Shown here one piece after another: positions 25,635-34,607 of a DNA stretch of 64,000 bases. The position numbers and the translations under genes were made by a program. How positions within the stretch are numbered: position 1 is the stretch's first letter; each line of letters starts with the position of its first letter. The notes beneath the pieces were generated by a model, which saw nothing but the letters and a program-made list of their open reading frames with translations, was not told where the DNA came from and did no database searches. Source of the stretch: Alcaligenes sp. SDU_A2 (GTDB taxonomy: Bacteria; Pseudomonadota; Gammaproteobacteria; Burkholderiales; Burkholderiaceae_B); assembly GCF_038237375.1 (NCBI RefSeq), contig NZ_CP151273.1, positions 806,001 through 870,000 on the forward strand, read 5' to 3'.

Positions 25635-26264
25635 ATGACATCTATCATCATCTACTCAGACTACGTGTGTCCCTACTGCTTGTTGGCGGAAAAGGTACTG
25701 TCCGATGCAATCGGCAGCAGGAATATCACCATCACCTGGCGTCCCTTTGAGTTGCGCCCAGCACCGGAGCCGACCTTAAAGCCACAGGACCCTTATCTGC
25801 CTGCCATATGGGACAGGTCCGTTTATCCGTTGGCCCAACGTCTTGGGGTGGCGATCCGCTTGCCCTCGATATCCCCTCAGCCTCGCACGGCCAAAGCGTT
25901 TGAACTTTTGGCGATGGCCCAAGACCAGGGGCTGGATCATGCCTACTCCCTGCGCATTCTGCGGGCGTTCTTTTGCGAGGATAGGGACATTGGCGAGACT
26001 GACGTTTTGATTGAACTTGCTGCCCAAATCGGACTTGACCCTGAGCAAGCACGGCACGCGCTTGAGAACGGCACCTATACGCAACGCCATTGCGAAGCGC
26101 AGCGTCACGCCCGCGAGGACATGCAGATCACGTCTGTTCCCACCATTGTCGTTGGCGAACAGGTGTTTCGGGGCATGCCCCCTCTGGACGCGCTCCAGCA
26201 TGCCATTACCCTGCTCGAAAGTGCTCCAGAAGCGGATCTGTTATCCGTGCCGCCGCAGAGCTGA
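25635..26264 (+). CDS. DsbA family (FrnE-like) thioredoxin-fold oxidoreductase
   Basis: 209 residues, no signal peptide, so cytoplasmic like FrnE and 2-hydroxychromene-2-carboxylate isomerase relatives. SIIIYSDYVCPYCLLAEKVL has the redox motif Cys12-Pro-Tyr-Cys15; WRPFELRPAP and the C-terminal ITSVPTIVVGEQVFRGMPP (cis-Pro loop) match the family. Start set by TAGGAGG seven bases ahead of the ATG. First gene of a five-gene unit with two SMR transporters, a deaminase and MarR. May reduce thiols or conjugate glutathione; substrate unknown. Confidence 0.88.
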   Translation: MTSIIIYSDYVCPYCLLAEKVLSDAIGSRNITITWRPFELRPAPEPTLKPQDPYLPAIWDRSVYPLAQRLGVAIRLPSISPQPRTAKAFELLAMAQDQGLDHAYSLRILRAFFCEDRDIGETDVLIELAAQIGLDPEQARHALENGTYTQRHCEAQRHAREDMQITSVPTIVVGEQVFRGMPPLDALQHAITLLESAPEADLLSVPPQS

Positions 26265-26328
26265 ACGCGTATTTCTTAGTGCAGTACTCACTTGTCTCTA
26301 GGGACATATCAACGAAAGGACTTTCATC

Positions 26329-26649
26329 ATGAGTTGGTCATATCTAGGCATTGCCGTGGTTTTCGAGATTGCTGTGGCTATTTCAGCGGGCAAAGCCCAA
26401 GGCTTTACCCGGTTTGGCTGGACGGCCGTCACCTTGCTCAGCGGGGCGATTGCTACCTATTTTCTCAGTCTGGCCTTGTTGACTTTCGATGTCGGCGTTG
26501 GCTATGCAATCTGGACATCGGTTTCCGGCGTGGGGATCGTCATTCTGGGTGCCTTGTTTTTTGGGCAGCGCTTGAGCCTGAGCAAGTTTTTTGGGGTCGC
26601 GCTTGTTATCGGCGGCGTTATCGGTCTGCGGCTTAGCGGCGCAGCATAA
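26329..26649 (+). CDS. SMR family transporter, first of a pair
   Basis: 106 residues with four transmembrane helices, the size of EmrE. Glu13 in VVFEIAVAISAG corresponds to the essential membrane Glu14 of EmrE; VGYAIWTSVSGVGIVILGAL is the helix-3 signature. Probably forms a heterodimer with the next gene product, as paired SMR proteins do, and uses proton exchange to export a cationic compound. An AAAGGA site precedes the ATG. Confidence 0.92.
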   Translation: MSWSYLGIAVVFEIAVAISAGKAQGFTRFGWTAVTLLSGAIATYFLSLALLTFDVGVGYAIWTSVSGVGIVILGALFFGQRLSLSKFFGVALVIGGVIGLRLSGAA

Positions 26650-26704
26650 CGACGATAGCCTTGCCCCTCACTCATCCACTTCTGAGATCACAAAGGAATT
26701 CGAT

Positions 26705-27094
26705 ATGACAATGATTAAGGTAACGAATAAAAGCAACGGGCGTGCATGGATCATGCTCTTGCTGGCGAGTGTTTTCGAGATTGGCTATGCCATCAGCGTT
26801 GGAGGCAGTCAGGCTTTCACGGTGCTTGCTTGGTCGCTTTGCGCAGCGGTGTTTTTTCTATTGACCTTGTACGCGCTCAGCGTTGCACTTAAAACCATCG
26901 ATGTGGGCATCGGCTATGCGGTATGGGCCGGCATCGGCTCGGTCGGAGCGGCGGCATTCGGCAGTGTTCTGCTTGATCAGCCAATGACGTTGAGCCAAGC
27001 GTTCTGGTTGGCAGTCATTATCGGTGGTGTGGTGTGGTTGAAGCTTGCCGATAGCGCCAGGCTTGGGGCTATCAAGAGCGAGGTTCGCGCATGA
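26705..27094 (+). CDS. SMR family transporter, second of a pair
   Basis: 129 residues, with a short polar N-terminal extension and a C-terminal tail (ARLGAIKSEVRA) relative to EmrE. Glu25 in ASVFEIGYAISVGG is the conserved membrane carboxylate; VGIGYAVWAGIGSVGAAAFG is closer to the SugE/Gdx-type helix 3. Start at the ATG after AAAGGA; a longer upstream frame lacks a ribosome site. Its stop overlaps the deaminase start by four bases. The unequal lengths suggest opposite membrane orientations in a heterodimer. Confidence 0.9.
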   Translation: MTMIKVTNKSNGRAWIMLLLASVFEIGYAISVGGSQAFTVLAWSLCAAVFFLLTLYALSVALKTIDVGIGYAVWAGIGSVGAAAFGSVLLDQPMTLSQAFWLAVIIGGVVWLKLADSARLGAIKSEVRA

Positions 27095-27594
27095 TGGCCG
27101 ATGATCCCGCCCCATACCTTGTCCAATCCATGCAGGAGGCTGTGGCTTACTCGGCAGAGCATGTGCATGGCGGGGGAATTCCTTTTGCTGCTTTCGTGGT
27201 TGACGCACACGGCACGGTGCTTGGACGCGGTGTCAACCGTGTTCGGGAGCTCCTTGACCCGACCGCCCATGCCGAAGTGCAAGCCATTCGGGATGCGTGC
27301 CGGACAGTGGGCGCACCCAATCTGGGCGGTCTGACGCTGGTGGCTTCCGGGGAGCCCTGCGCCATGTGCTACTTGAGCGCGCTTTATGCCGGTATCGGAC
27401 GGGTCTACTTCGCGGTTGACCGGAACGAGGCGGCGGCGCATGGGTTCGACTATCGTGGCACGTATTCTCTATTCTCTCGTGATCCACAGCACTGGCCATC
27501 GCTCCTGGCCCGTAAACTGCCGGTGCCACAGGGCTTGCAGCCTTTCCTGGCTTTCAGCTCCCATGTGCAGGCCCCCAGGAGCGGTGGTTCTTAA
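27091..27594 (+). CDS. Cytidine/guanine-deaminase-like nucleoside deaminase
   Basis: 167 residues, zinc-dependent CMP/dCMP deaminase fold. His60-Ala-Glu62 (DPTAHAEVQAI) and Pro89-Cys90-x-x-Cys93 (GEPCAMCYLSALYAG) supply the zinc ligands and the proton-shuttle Glu. Closest in look to GuaD-type guanine deaminases and related amine hydrolases. Translationally coupled to the second SMR gene (ATGA overlap), so product or substrate is likely linked to what the transporter moves. Actual substrate unknown. Confidence 0.88.
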   Translation: MMADDPAPYLVQSMQEAVAYSAEHVHGGGIPFAAFVVDAHGTVLGRGVNRVRELLDPTAHAEVQAIRDACRTVGAPNLGGLTLVASGEPCAMCYLSALYAGIGRVYFAVDRNEAAAHGFDYRGTYSLFSRDPQHWPSLLARKLPVPQGLQPFLAFSSHVQAPRSGGS

Positions 27595-27600
27595 TAACTT

Positions 27601-27614
27601 TGCATGGACATGCA
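27601..27614. promoter_or_regulatory. MarR operator, site 3
   Basis: TGCATGGACATGCA: same TGCATG / CATGCA arms as site 2 with a GA instead of TA centre, 45 bases ahead of the marR start. Supports autoregulation. Confidence 0.65.
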
Positions 27615-27658
27615 CATGATAAAATGAGCCATTCATCGTTTAAAGGGAGTGTGCGGCA

Positions 27659-28072
27659 ATGGCCTCAAAAAGAAGCGATGCTTGGCTCAAACTGATTCAT
27701 GTTGTTGCCCATGTCGAGTCCGAGCTGGGCAAAGTGCTGCAAGCACGGCACGGGCTTGGTCTGTCAGAGTATCGGGCGCTGGACATACTGGCTCGATCTG
27801 AAAACTCCGAACTGCGTATGCAGGAGTTGGCCGCGTATCTGCGCTTGAATCAAAGTTCAGTGTCGCGGATGGTCGAGCGCCTGGAGCGTGCAGGTCTGAC
27901 GGTGCGCGACCTATGTCCGGACGACAAACGGGGTGTGTACACGGTGCTGACCAACGACGGGCGCACACGTTTGGACAGTGCACAACCTGACTACGAAAGT
28001 GCCTTGGAGGCGGCGCTCAACGAGCATGGCGGCCAGACACTGTTGGCAAGTTACGGGGTGAAGGCTCAATAG
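27659..28072 (+). CDS. MarR family transcriptional regulator
   Basis: 137 residues. Winged helix-turn-helix: SEYRALDILARSENSELRMQ, ELAAYLRLNQSSVSRMVERL (recognition helix), RDLCPDDKRGVYTVLTNDGR (wing). Such proteins act as ligand-released repressors binding palindromes close to 14-16 bp; three matching TGCATG-type sites lie at 25557, 25605 and 27601, so it most likely represses the upstream four genes and itself. GGGAG ribosome site. No obvious sensing cysteine pair; ligand unknown. Confidence 0.9.
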   Translation: MASKRSDAWLKLIHVVAHVESELGKVLQARHGLGLSEYRALDILARSENSELRMQELAAYLRLNQSSVSRMVERLERAGLTVRDLCPDDKRGVYTVLTNDGRTRLDSAQPDYESALEAALNEHGGQTLLASYGVKAQ

Positions 28073-28085
28073 TTCATGCGCTAGG

Positions 28086-29183
28086 TCATGCCGGATAGCA
28101 GGCACCCAGTACAGAAGGGCGGCGCGCTCCAGTAACAGAAGGCAGGCCGGCTGGAATGCGCTCTATATGGGCGTGCGCCAACCAGGCGAAGGCCAGGGCT
28201 TCGATGTGTTGGGGGTCCAAGCCTAGCTGGCTGGTGGAACGTACGGGCAAGCCCAGTGTCGCCGAGAGGCGGGCCAATAGTTGTGGATTGGCCGCGCCTC
28301 CGCCGCAAGCCAGCACTTCCTGGGCCTGCGGAGCATGGGAATGTATGGCCTGGGCGATGCTGCGCACCGTCAGCTCCAACAAGGTAGCCTGCACGACGGC
28401 GGCGTCAATGCCCGCATTGCCATAGAGATCCGCCAGATGCCGGTCCAGCCATTGCAGGTTGAACAGGTCCCGCCCTGTGGATTTTGGGGGAGGCAATTGC
28501 AGCCACGGTTCGCTCAACAAGGTGGCAAGCAGCATGGCATCCGGGGTGGCACTGGCGGCCCATTGGCTGTCGCGGTCGTATGGCAAGCCTTGGTGGCGCT
28601 GTATCCAGGCGTCCAGCAGCATATTGGCCGGGCCGGTATCAAAACCTGATACAGCTTGGTCGGGCAGCAGTAAAGAGATGTTGGCAATGCCGCCCATGTT
28701 CAGCACCACGCGCCCGTATGCGCAGCGAAATAAGGCCTCGTGGACAATAGGAACCAAGGGAGCTCCTTGGCCTCCGGCGGCAATGTCGCGGCTGCGAAAG
28801 TCCGCAATTACATCCACGCCGCTGTGTTCGGCAATATAGGCGGGCGCATTTAGCTGCAGGGTATAGCCTTGGTCCGGGGCATGTCGTATGGTCTGACCAT
28901 GGACCCCGATGGCCCGCAGTGCGGATTTATAAGGGCCTTGCGTCCAGGGGCGACAGGCCTGTACATACAAATCGGCCAATTGCAGGGCCGCTCGATTGGC
29001 TCTGGCCAGCTCGTCGTGGCCGGGGTGCTGCAAATCCAGCAGTTGTTCGCGCAGCCTGGCCGGCATGGGCAGGCTGTTGGCGTCTAAGACCTGGCCCCCC
29101 GGGACGTTGAAGTCGGCCAGGACGGCATCGATACCGTCCATGCTGGTGCCGGACATCAAGCCTATATATAAAGGGCCTTGCAT
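28086..29183 (-). CDS. anmK: Anhydro-N-acetylmuramic acid kinase
   Basis: Recycles 1,6-anhydroMurNAc from peptidoglycan turnover to MurNAc-6-phosphate. 365 residues, normal. GLMSGTSMDGIDAVLADF at the N-terminus is the phosphate-binding signature; VVLNMGGIANISLL and VLACGGGAANPQLLARL follow in order. Starts six bases after the M23 peptidase stop, so the pair is an envelope-recycling operon. Confidence 0.96.
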   Translation of the reverse strand: MQGPLYIGLMSGTSMDGIDAVLADFNVPGGQVLDANSLPMPARLREQLLDLQHPGHDELARANRAALQLADLYVQACRPWTQGPYKSALRAIGVHGQTIRHAPDQGYTLQLNAPAYIAEHSGVDVIADFRSRDIAAGGQGAPLVPIVHEALFRCAYGRVVLNMGGIANISLLLPDQAVSGFDTGPANMLLDAWIQRHQGLPYDRDSQWAASATPDAMLLATLLSEPWLQLPPPKSTGRDLFNLQWLDRHLADLYGNAGIDAAVVQATLLELTVRSIAQAIHSHAPQAQEVLACGGGAANPQLLARLSATLGLPVRSTSQLGLDPQHIEALAFAWLAHAHIERIPAGLPSVTGARRPSVLGACYPA

Positions 29184-29189
29184 GGGAGC

Positions 29190-30557
29190 CTAGCGGCTGG
29201 CCAGCTGTACGCCTTCAGGCGCGGGTTGCAGTAGCTCGAAGCTGTTCTGGTAAGCGGCCAGTACGGCACTGAATTGTTTACGTTGCGGGGCATCCAGCAC
29301 GCGTGCCACAGGCAGGTTGACCGATAGCGGGTCCACTGCTTTCTGGGCAATGCGAAATTCGTAGTGCAGGTGCGGGCCGGTTGCCCAGCCGGTAGCGCCC
29401 ACATAGCCGATCAATTGGCCTTGCTCCACGCGGTCGCCCTTGCGCAAGCCCGAGGCGAAACGGCTTTGGTGCGCGTATAGCGTGGTGAACTCGCCGTGGT
29501 GTTTAAGGATGATGGTGTTGCCGTAGCCGTTCTGGCGGCCGATGAAATCGACAACGCCGTCGGCCGTGGCATGAATGGGCGTGCCGTTGGGCGCGGCGTA
29601 ATCGACGCCGTTGTGATTGCGCCAGCCGCCGTGGACTGGGTGGCGGCGTCCGCCAAAGGTGGAGCTGATGCGGGAAAATTTCAGGGCAGTGCGCAGGAAC
29701 GCGCCTTTGAGGCTTTTGCCGCTGAAGTCGTAGTAGCCGCCACTGCTGTTTTCGGGTTCAAACCAGGCGGCCTCGTGCGCCGTGCCTTGGTTGACGAATT
29801 CCACTGCCAATAAACGGCCTGCACCGACTTCCTGACCTTCGTGACCGTAGGACTCGTAGACCACCCGGAAGCTGTCCCCTTTGCGCAGATCCTTCAGGAA
29901 GTCGATCTTGCTGCCCAGTACATCGGCCATCTGCAATGTGATGGCATCGGGAATGCCGGCCTGGTCGGTCGCGCCGAATAGCGAACTGTTGATTTCAGCC
30001 TGGGCTACGCGCACCTGGGTCTGGGCCTGATCGCTCAGTTCCTGGGCGGTGAAGCCGTCCTGGCCGTCGGGACGCACTTCCAGCCAGCGCGCCACCCCGC
30101 CGTCGGCTTGTTCCGAGTAAGGCGTGTGCTTATAGCGCAACCACAGCAACGTGCCGTTGGCGTCCAGGGCTGCTTGCAGGGTGCGTCCTGGATACAGTTT
30201 GTAAATAGAACGCGCCTGTTTGTCGTGGGTCAGAAATTGCAGCAGCCCTTCTTCATTGATGTTCATGCGCTGCAAAAGGGCGGCCAGCGTATCACCCCGA
30301 CGTATGCGGGTTTCGGTGACATAGGCCTGCGAATCCTGGGTTTGCAGCACGGTCAGGTCGGCAGGCAAGGTCAAGGTGCTGCGTGCCTGGTAAATCAGGG
30401 GTTCGGGGCTGCCGGGCATGACCACGGCCAGGGCACCGGCCGCGGCAAACGAGCCAAGGGCGGCGACGATCAGTCCGGCGCGGATGAAAGGGGCTCGACG
30501 AAGTCGAGGCTGGTGGATGTCAAGGGGTGGGGAGGAGCGTTTCCCTTTGCTGAACAT
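29190..30557 (-). CDS. M23 family metallopeptidase (MepM-like)
   Basis: 455 residues. One N-terminal membrane helix (about 27-48), an OapA/LysM-like region (about 75-125, RRGDTLAALLQRMNINEEGL), a Csd3-type linker domain, and a C-terminal M23 LytM domain: RHPVHGGWRNHNGVDYAAPN with His/Asp zinc ligands, then YAHQSRF and GPHLHYEFRI. All metal ligands are present, so it should be an active endopeptidase cutting peptidoglycan cross-links during growth. Divergent from tyrS. Confidence 0.93.
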   Translation of the reverse strand: MFSKGKRSSPPLDIHQPRLRRAPFIRAGLIVAALGSFAAAGALAVVMPGSPEPLIYQARSTLTLPADLTVLQTQDSQAYVTETRIRRGDTLAALLQRMNINEEGLLQFLTHDKQARSIYKLYPGRTLQAALDANGTLLWLRYKHTPYSEQADGGVARWLEVRPDGQDGFTAQELSDQAQTQVRVAQAEINSSLFGATDQAGIPDAITLQMADVLGSKIDFLKDLRKGDSFRVVYESYGHEGQEVGAGRLLAVEFVNQGTAHEAAWFEPENSSGGYYDFSGKSLKGAFLRTALKFSRISSTFGGRRHPVHGGWRNHNGVDYAAPNGTPIHATADGVVDFIGRQNGYGNTIILKHHGEFTTLYAHQSRFASGLRKGDRVEQGQLIGYVGATGWATGPHLHYEFRIAQKAVDPLSVNLPVARVLDAPQRKQFSAVLAAYQNSFELLQPAPEGVQLASR

Positions 30558-30796
30558 AAAACCAGAACCTTGAGGTGCGTACGGATCACGGCCTTGCCGT
30601 TGGCGGCTGACTGCGTGTACTGGGCGGACAAAAAGACATTCCTGCCCGGTAGAAGCGGCCTGTGCGGGAATGATAAGATAATTCGGGATACGAATCCTTG
30701 CCGAAACTCAAGCGCGGCTCGTAATAGCAGGCTATCCTAGCGTATTAGGCTGTATTTTTCGAGCATTTTTACTTTTTAGTTTGTCACCAGATTGTT

Positions 30797-32023
30797 ATGT
30801 CATCCCCATCAGAGCCCATTTCCCCGGACGTCCTTGCCGATCTTGCCATTGTCAGACGCGGTTGCGACGAATTGCTGGTCGAATCCGAGTTTGCACGCAA
30901 GCTGGCGCGTAGCCGCGCGACCGGCCAGCCTTTGCGCATCAAGCTAGGCTTGGACCCGACCGCGCCGGACATTCACCTTGGGCACACCGTGGTCCTGAAC
31001 AAAATGCGTCAGCTTCAGGATCTGGGGCATACCGTCATCTTTCTGATTGGCGATTTCACCTCCACCATCGGAGATCCCAGCGGGCGCAACAGCACCCGCC
31101 CGCCGCTCACGCCTGAACAGGTCGTGACCAATGCCAAGACCTATTACGATCAGGCTGCTCTGGTGCTGGACCCGGCGCGCACCGAAGTGCGTTACAACTC
31201 CGAATGGTGCGACAAGCTGGGTTCGCGCGGCATGATTCAGCTGGCCTCGCGCTATACCGTTGCCCGCATGATGGAACGCGACGACTTCACCAAGCGCTTC
31301 AAGGCCAATCAGCCCATCTCGGTCCACGAATTTCTGTACCCCTTGCTGCAAGGCTACGATTCAGTTCAGCTCAAGGCGGACCTGGAATTGGGCGGCACCG
31401 ACCAGAAGTTCAATCTGCTGGTCGGGCGCGAACTGCAAAAAGAATACGGCCAGGAGCAGCAGTGCATCCTGACCATGCCGCTGCTGGTGGGGCTGGACGG
31501 CGTAGAAAAAATGTCCAAGTCCAAGGGTAACTATATTGGCATCAGCGAGACGCCGGACTCCATGTTCGGCAAACTCATGTCCATTTCGGATTCCCTGATG
31601 TGGCGTTATTTCGAGCTGCTGTCCTTCCGCTCTCTGGACGATATCGCTGGCTTGCAGCGTCAGATCGACGAAGGCCGCAATCCGCGCGACGTCAAGGTGG
31701 AACTGGCTCAGGAAATTGTTACGCGCTTTCATAACGCCAAGGCCGCCGAGCAGGCGCTGGAAAATTTCGATGCCCGTTTCCGTCGTGGCGAAATGCCCGA
31801 GGACATGCCCGAAGTGACCGTGGCCGGCGAACGCGGCCTGCTCAAGGTCTTGCGCGAAGCGGGTCTGGTGGCCTCGGGCAGCGAAGCCCAGCGCAATGTA
31901 GAGCAGGGCGGCGTGCGCATCGATGGCGAGCGCGTGGACGATAAAGGTTTGCAACTGGAGCCGGGCAGCTATGTGCTGCAGGTGGGCAAGCGCAAGTTTG
32001 CCCGCGTCACCCTGACCGGCTGA
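30797..32023 (+). CDS. tyrS: Tyrosyl-tRNA synthetase
   Basis: 408 residues (TyrZ-like long type). [20 protein letters not shown] holds the HIGH motif, [11 protein letters not shown] the KMSKS loop, and the C-terminus is an S4 RNA-binding domain ([20 protein letters not shown]). Divergent from the M23 gene, the arrangement seen in related Burkholderiales. Confidence 0.97.
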   Translation: MSSPSEPISPDVLADLAIVRRGCDELLVESEFARKLARSRATGQPLRIKLGLDPTAPDIHLGHTVVLNKMRQLQDLGHTVIFLIGDFTSTIGDPSGRNSTRPPLTPEQVVTNAKTYYDQAALVLDPARTEVRYNSEWCDKLGSRGMIQLASRYTVARMMERDDFTKRFKANQPISVHEFLYPLLQGYDSVQLKADLELGGTDQKFNLLVGRELQKEYGQEQQCILTMPLLVGLDGVEKMSKSKGNYIGISETPDSMFGKLMSISDSLMWRYFELLSFRSLDDIAGLQRQIDEGRNPRDVKVELAQEIVTRFHNAKAAEQALENFDARFRRGEMPEDMPEVTVAGERGLLKVLREAGLVASGSEAQRNVEQGGVRIDGERVDDKGLQLEPGSYVLQVGKRKFARVTLTG

Positions 32024-32042
32024 TTGAACGTGGAGGTCTGCA

Positions 32043-32678
32043 ATGAAACTGCGCAGTGATTCTTTTCAGGACCAGGGCGTCATTCCCGAGCGTCTGGCGT
32101 TTTGCCGCTACGATGCCCAGTCCCGCGTCGCCCTGGCGGGTAACGCCAACCCGCATCTGACCTGGTCGGATGCGCCTGGACAGACCGAATCCTATGTGGT
32201 GATCTGCCACGACCCAGACGTTCCCAGCCGGCCCGACGATGTCAATCAGGAAGGCCGCGAGGTGCCGGCCGATCTGCCCCGAGTGGATTTCTTTCATTGG
32301 GTGCTGATCAACGTCTCGGCGGATGTTCACACGCTGGCCGAAGGCTCTTACTCCAAAGGTATTACACCAAGGGGCAAGGCCGGGCCGCTGGCCTTGGACG
32401 GCACGCGTCAGGGCGTGAACGACTACACCTCCTGGTTTGCCGCTGACCGTGACATGAATGGGGACTACTTCGGTTACGACGGGCCTTGCCCTCCCTGGAA
32501 CGATGCCTTGCCGCACCGATATGTGTTTACGGTCTATGCGCTGGATATCGCCGAACTGCCGCTGGAAGGCCGCTTTACCGGGCAGGATGTGTTGCGTGTC
32601 ATTGAAGGCCATATCCTGGCCAAAGCCTCCATTACCGGCATTTACACCCTGAATCCGCGCTTGCTGGGGCAATCCTGA
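32043..32678 (+). CDS. YbhB/YbcL family (PEBP) protein
   Basis: 211 residues, phosphatidylethanolamine-binding-protein fold without signal peptide. NPHLTWSDAPGQTESYVVIC and HDPDVPSRPDD form the anion-binding pocket; FFHWVLINV and GPCPPWNDALPHRYVFTVYA complete the fold. Role of bacterial YbhB/YbcL proteins is unclear. GGAGG ribosome site; starts 19 bases after tyrS. Confidence 0.9.
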   Translation: MKLRSDSFQDQGVIPERLAFCRYDAQSRVALAGNANPHLTWSDAPGQTESYVVICHDPDVPSRPDDVNQEGREVPADLPRVDFFHWVLINVSADVHTLAEGSYSKGITPRGKAGPLALDGTRQGVNDYTSWFAADRDMNGDYFGYDGPCPPWNDALPHRYVFTVYALDIAELPLEGRFTGQDVLRVIEGHILAKASITGIYTLNPRLLGQS

Positions 32679-32860
32679 TTCGTACGGCGGATTCCTTGAA
32701 AAATCTTCATGTTTTCTTGAGTCCGCCCGCAGCCACTTTATTTTTTTCCGGATTTTGCGTGGTTTCCGGCCTGAAAGCGGCCGGGTAAGGCGGAATGCGC
32801 TGCATCCGCGCTAAAATGCTGCTTTCTTGTTTGCTTCCACTTAAACCGTTAGGAACCCTC

Positions 32861-34108
32861 ATGTTTGACCGTTCTGCCACTCTCGACAAAGTCGATCCCG
32901 AACTCTGGGCCGCTATCCAAAAAGAAGACGTGCGCCAGGAGCAGCACATCGAGTTGATCGCCTCTGAGAACTACACCAGCCCCGCCGTGATGCAAGCCCA
33001 GGGTACGCAGCTGACGAACAAATACGCAGAGGGTTACCCCGGTAAGCGCTACTACGGCGGTTGCGAGTACGTGGACGTTGTGGAGCAACTGGCCATCGAT
33101 CGCCTGAAAGAGCTGTTCGGTGCCGAAGCTGCCAACGTGCAACCCAATTCCGGCTCGCAGGCCAACCAGGGTGTGTACATGGCCGTGCTCAAGCCCGGCG
33201 ACACCGTATTGGGCATGAATCTGGCCGAAGGCGGCCACCTGACGCACGGCTCGCCCGTCAATGCCTCGGGTAAGCTGTATAACTTCGTCTCCTATGGCCT
33301 GAATGCCGACGAAGAAATCGATTACGACCGCCTGGAGCAACTGGCCAAGGAACACAAGCCCAAGCTGATCGTGGGCGGCGCATCCGCGTACGCCCTGCGC
33401 ATCGACTTCGAGCGCATGGCCCGTATCGCCCACGAAAACGGCGCACTGTTCATGGTGGACATTGCCCACTACGCCGGCCTGGTTGCCGGTGGTGCCTACC
33501 CCAATCCCGTGCCCCACGCCGACTTTGTGACTTCGACCACCCACAAGTCTCTGCGCGGTCCACGTGGCGGCGTCATCATGATGAAGGCCGAGCACGAGAA
33601 GGCGGTCAACTCCGCTATCTTCCCTGGCATCCAGGGCGGTCCGCTGATGCACGTTATCGCCGGTAAGGCCGTGGCGTTCAAGGAAGCGTTGGAGCCCGAA
33701 TTCAAGACCTATGCCGCCCAAGTGGTCAAGAACGCCGACGTGCTGGCCCGTACGCTGGTGCAGCGCGGCCTGCGCATTGTGTCCGGCCGCACGGAAAGTC
33801 ACGTCATGCTGGTGGACCTGCGCTCCAAGGGCATTACGGGCAAGGTGGCCGAAGAGGCGCTGGGCAAGGCACACATCACCGTCAACAAGAACGCCATTCC
33901 AAACGACCCGGAAAAACCGTTCGTCACCAGCGGCATCCGTTTGGGCACGCCTGCCATGACCACGCGTGGCTTTACCGAAGCCGAAGCCGAGCAGACTGCG
34001 CACCTGATTGCCGATGTTCTGGACAATCCGCATGACGAAGCCGTGCTGGCCGACGTTCGCCGCCGCGTGCACGAACTGACTGCCAAGCTGCCTGTGTATT
34101 CCAATTAA
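32861..34108 (+). CDS. glyA: Serine hydroxymethyltransferase
   Basis: Interconverts serine and glycine with tetrahydrofolate as one-carbon acceptor. 415 residues. [20 protein letters not shown] at the start, [13 protein letters not shown] with the PLP lysine, and [12 protein letters not shown] near the C-terminus. AGGAACC precedes the ATG; an upstream in-frame ATG at 32795 is not used. Followed by nrdR across a GC hairpin, the conserved glyA-nrdR order. Confidence 0.98.
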   Translation: MFDRSATLDKVDPELWAAIQKEDVRQEQHIELIASENYTSPAVMQAQGTQLTNKYAEGYPGKRYYGGCEYVDVVEQLAIDRLKELFGAEAANVQPNSGSQANQGVYMAVLKPGDTVLGMNLAEGGHLTHGSPVNASGKLYNFVSYGLNADEEIDYDRLEQLAKEHKPKLIVGGASAYALRIDFERMARIAHENGALFMVDIAHYAGLVAGGAYPNPVPHADFVTSTTHKSLRGPRGGVIMMKAEHEKAVNSAIFPGIQGGPLMHVIAGKAVAFKEALEPEFKTYAAQVVKNADVLARTLVQRGLRIVSGRTESHVMLVDLRSKGITGKVAEEALGKAHITVNKNAIPNDPEKPFVTSGIRLGTPAMTTRGFTEAEAEQTAHLIADVLDNPHDEAVLADVRRRVHELTAKLPVYSN

Positions 34109-34118
34109 TTTGCCCGGA

Positions 34119-34142
34119 GCGGGCCGCAAGGCCCGCGATTTT
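34119..34142 (+). terminator. Hairpin between glyA and nrdR (terminator or attenuator)
   Basis: GCGGGCC-GCAA-GGCCCGC followed by GATTTT, ending one base before the nrdR start codon. It could end most glyA transcripts or hide the nrdR ribosome site. Confidence 0.6.
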
Positions 34143-34143
34143 A

Positions 34144-34605
34144 ATGAAGTGTCCGTTCTGTCATCATGCCGATACCCAGGTGATCGATTCCCGAATCACC
34201 GAAGAAGGCGACGCCATCCGGCGGCGGCGTAAATGTTCGGCTTGTGAACGACGTTTCACCACGTACGAGCGCTCTGAACTGAGTTTGCCCGTGGTGGCCA
34301 AGCGCAATGGCACGCGTATGGACTTCGATCCTGCGCGCTTGCGCGCCAGTATGGGCGTTGCCTTGCGCAAGCGCCCCGTGCCCATGCAGCAGGTCGATGC
34401 CGCCGTGCAGCGCATCGAAGAAAAGCTCCAGCTTCGGGGGGAACGCGAAGTTTCATCCGAAACCATCGGTGAATTGGTCATGGCTGAACTCAAACAGCTC
34501 GATCAGGTGGCGTATGTGCGCTTCGCTTCGGTCTATAAGAGCTTTAAAGATATACGCGAGTTCGTGCAGGCCATCGACGAAATGAACGAGCCCGGCGGCT
34601 CCTGA
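34144..34605 (+). CDS. nrdR: Transcriptional repressor NrdR
   Basis: Zinc-ribbon/ATP-cone repressor of ribonucleotide reductase genes. 153 residues: [17 protein letters not shown] and [18 protein letters not shown] give the four-cysteine zinc ribbon, then the ATP-cone begins near [13 protein letters not shown]. Start abuts the glyA hairpin. No nrd gene other than the C-terminal relic at 5861-5986 is in the window. Confidence 0.97.
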   Translation: MKCPFCHHADTQVIDSRITEEGDAIRRRRKCSACERRFTTYERSELSLPVVAKRNGTRMDFDPARLRASMGVALRKRPVPMQQVDAAVQRIEEKLQLRGEREVSSETIGELVMAELKQLDQVAYVRFASVYKSFKDIREFVQAIDEMNEPGGS

Positions 34606-34607
34606 TC

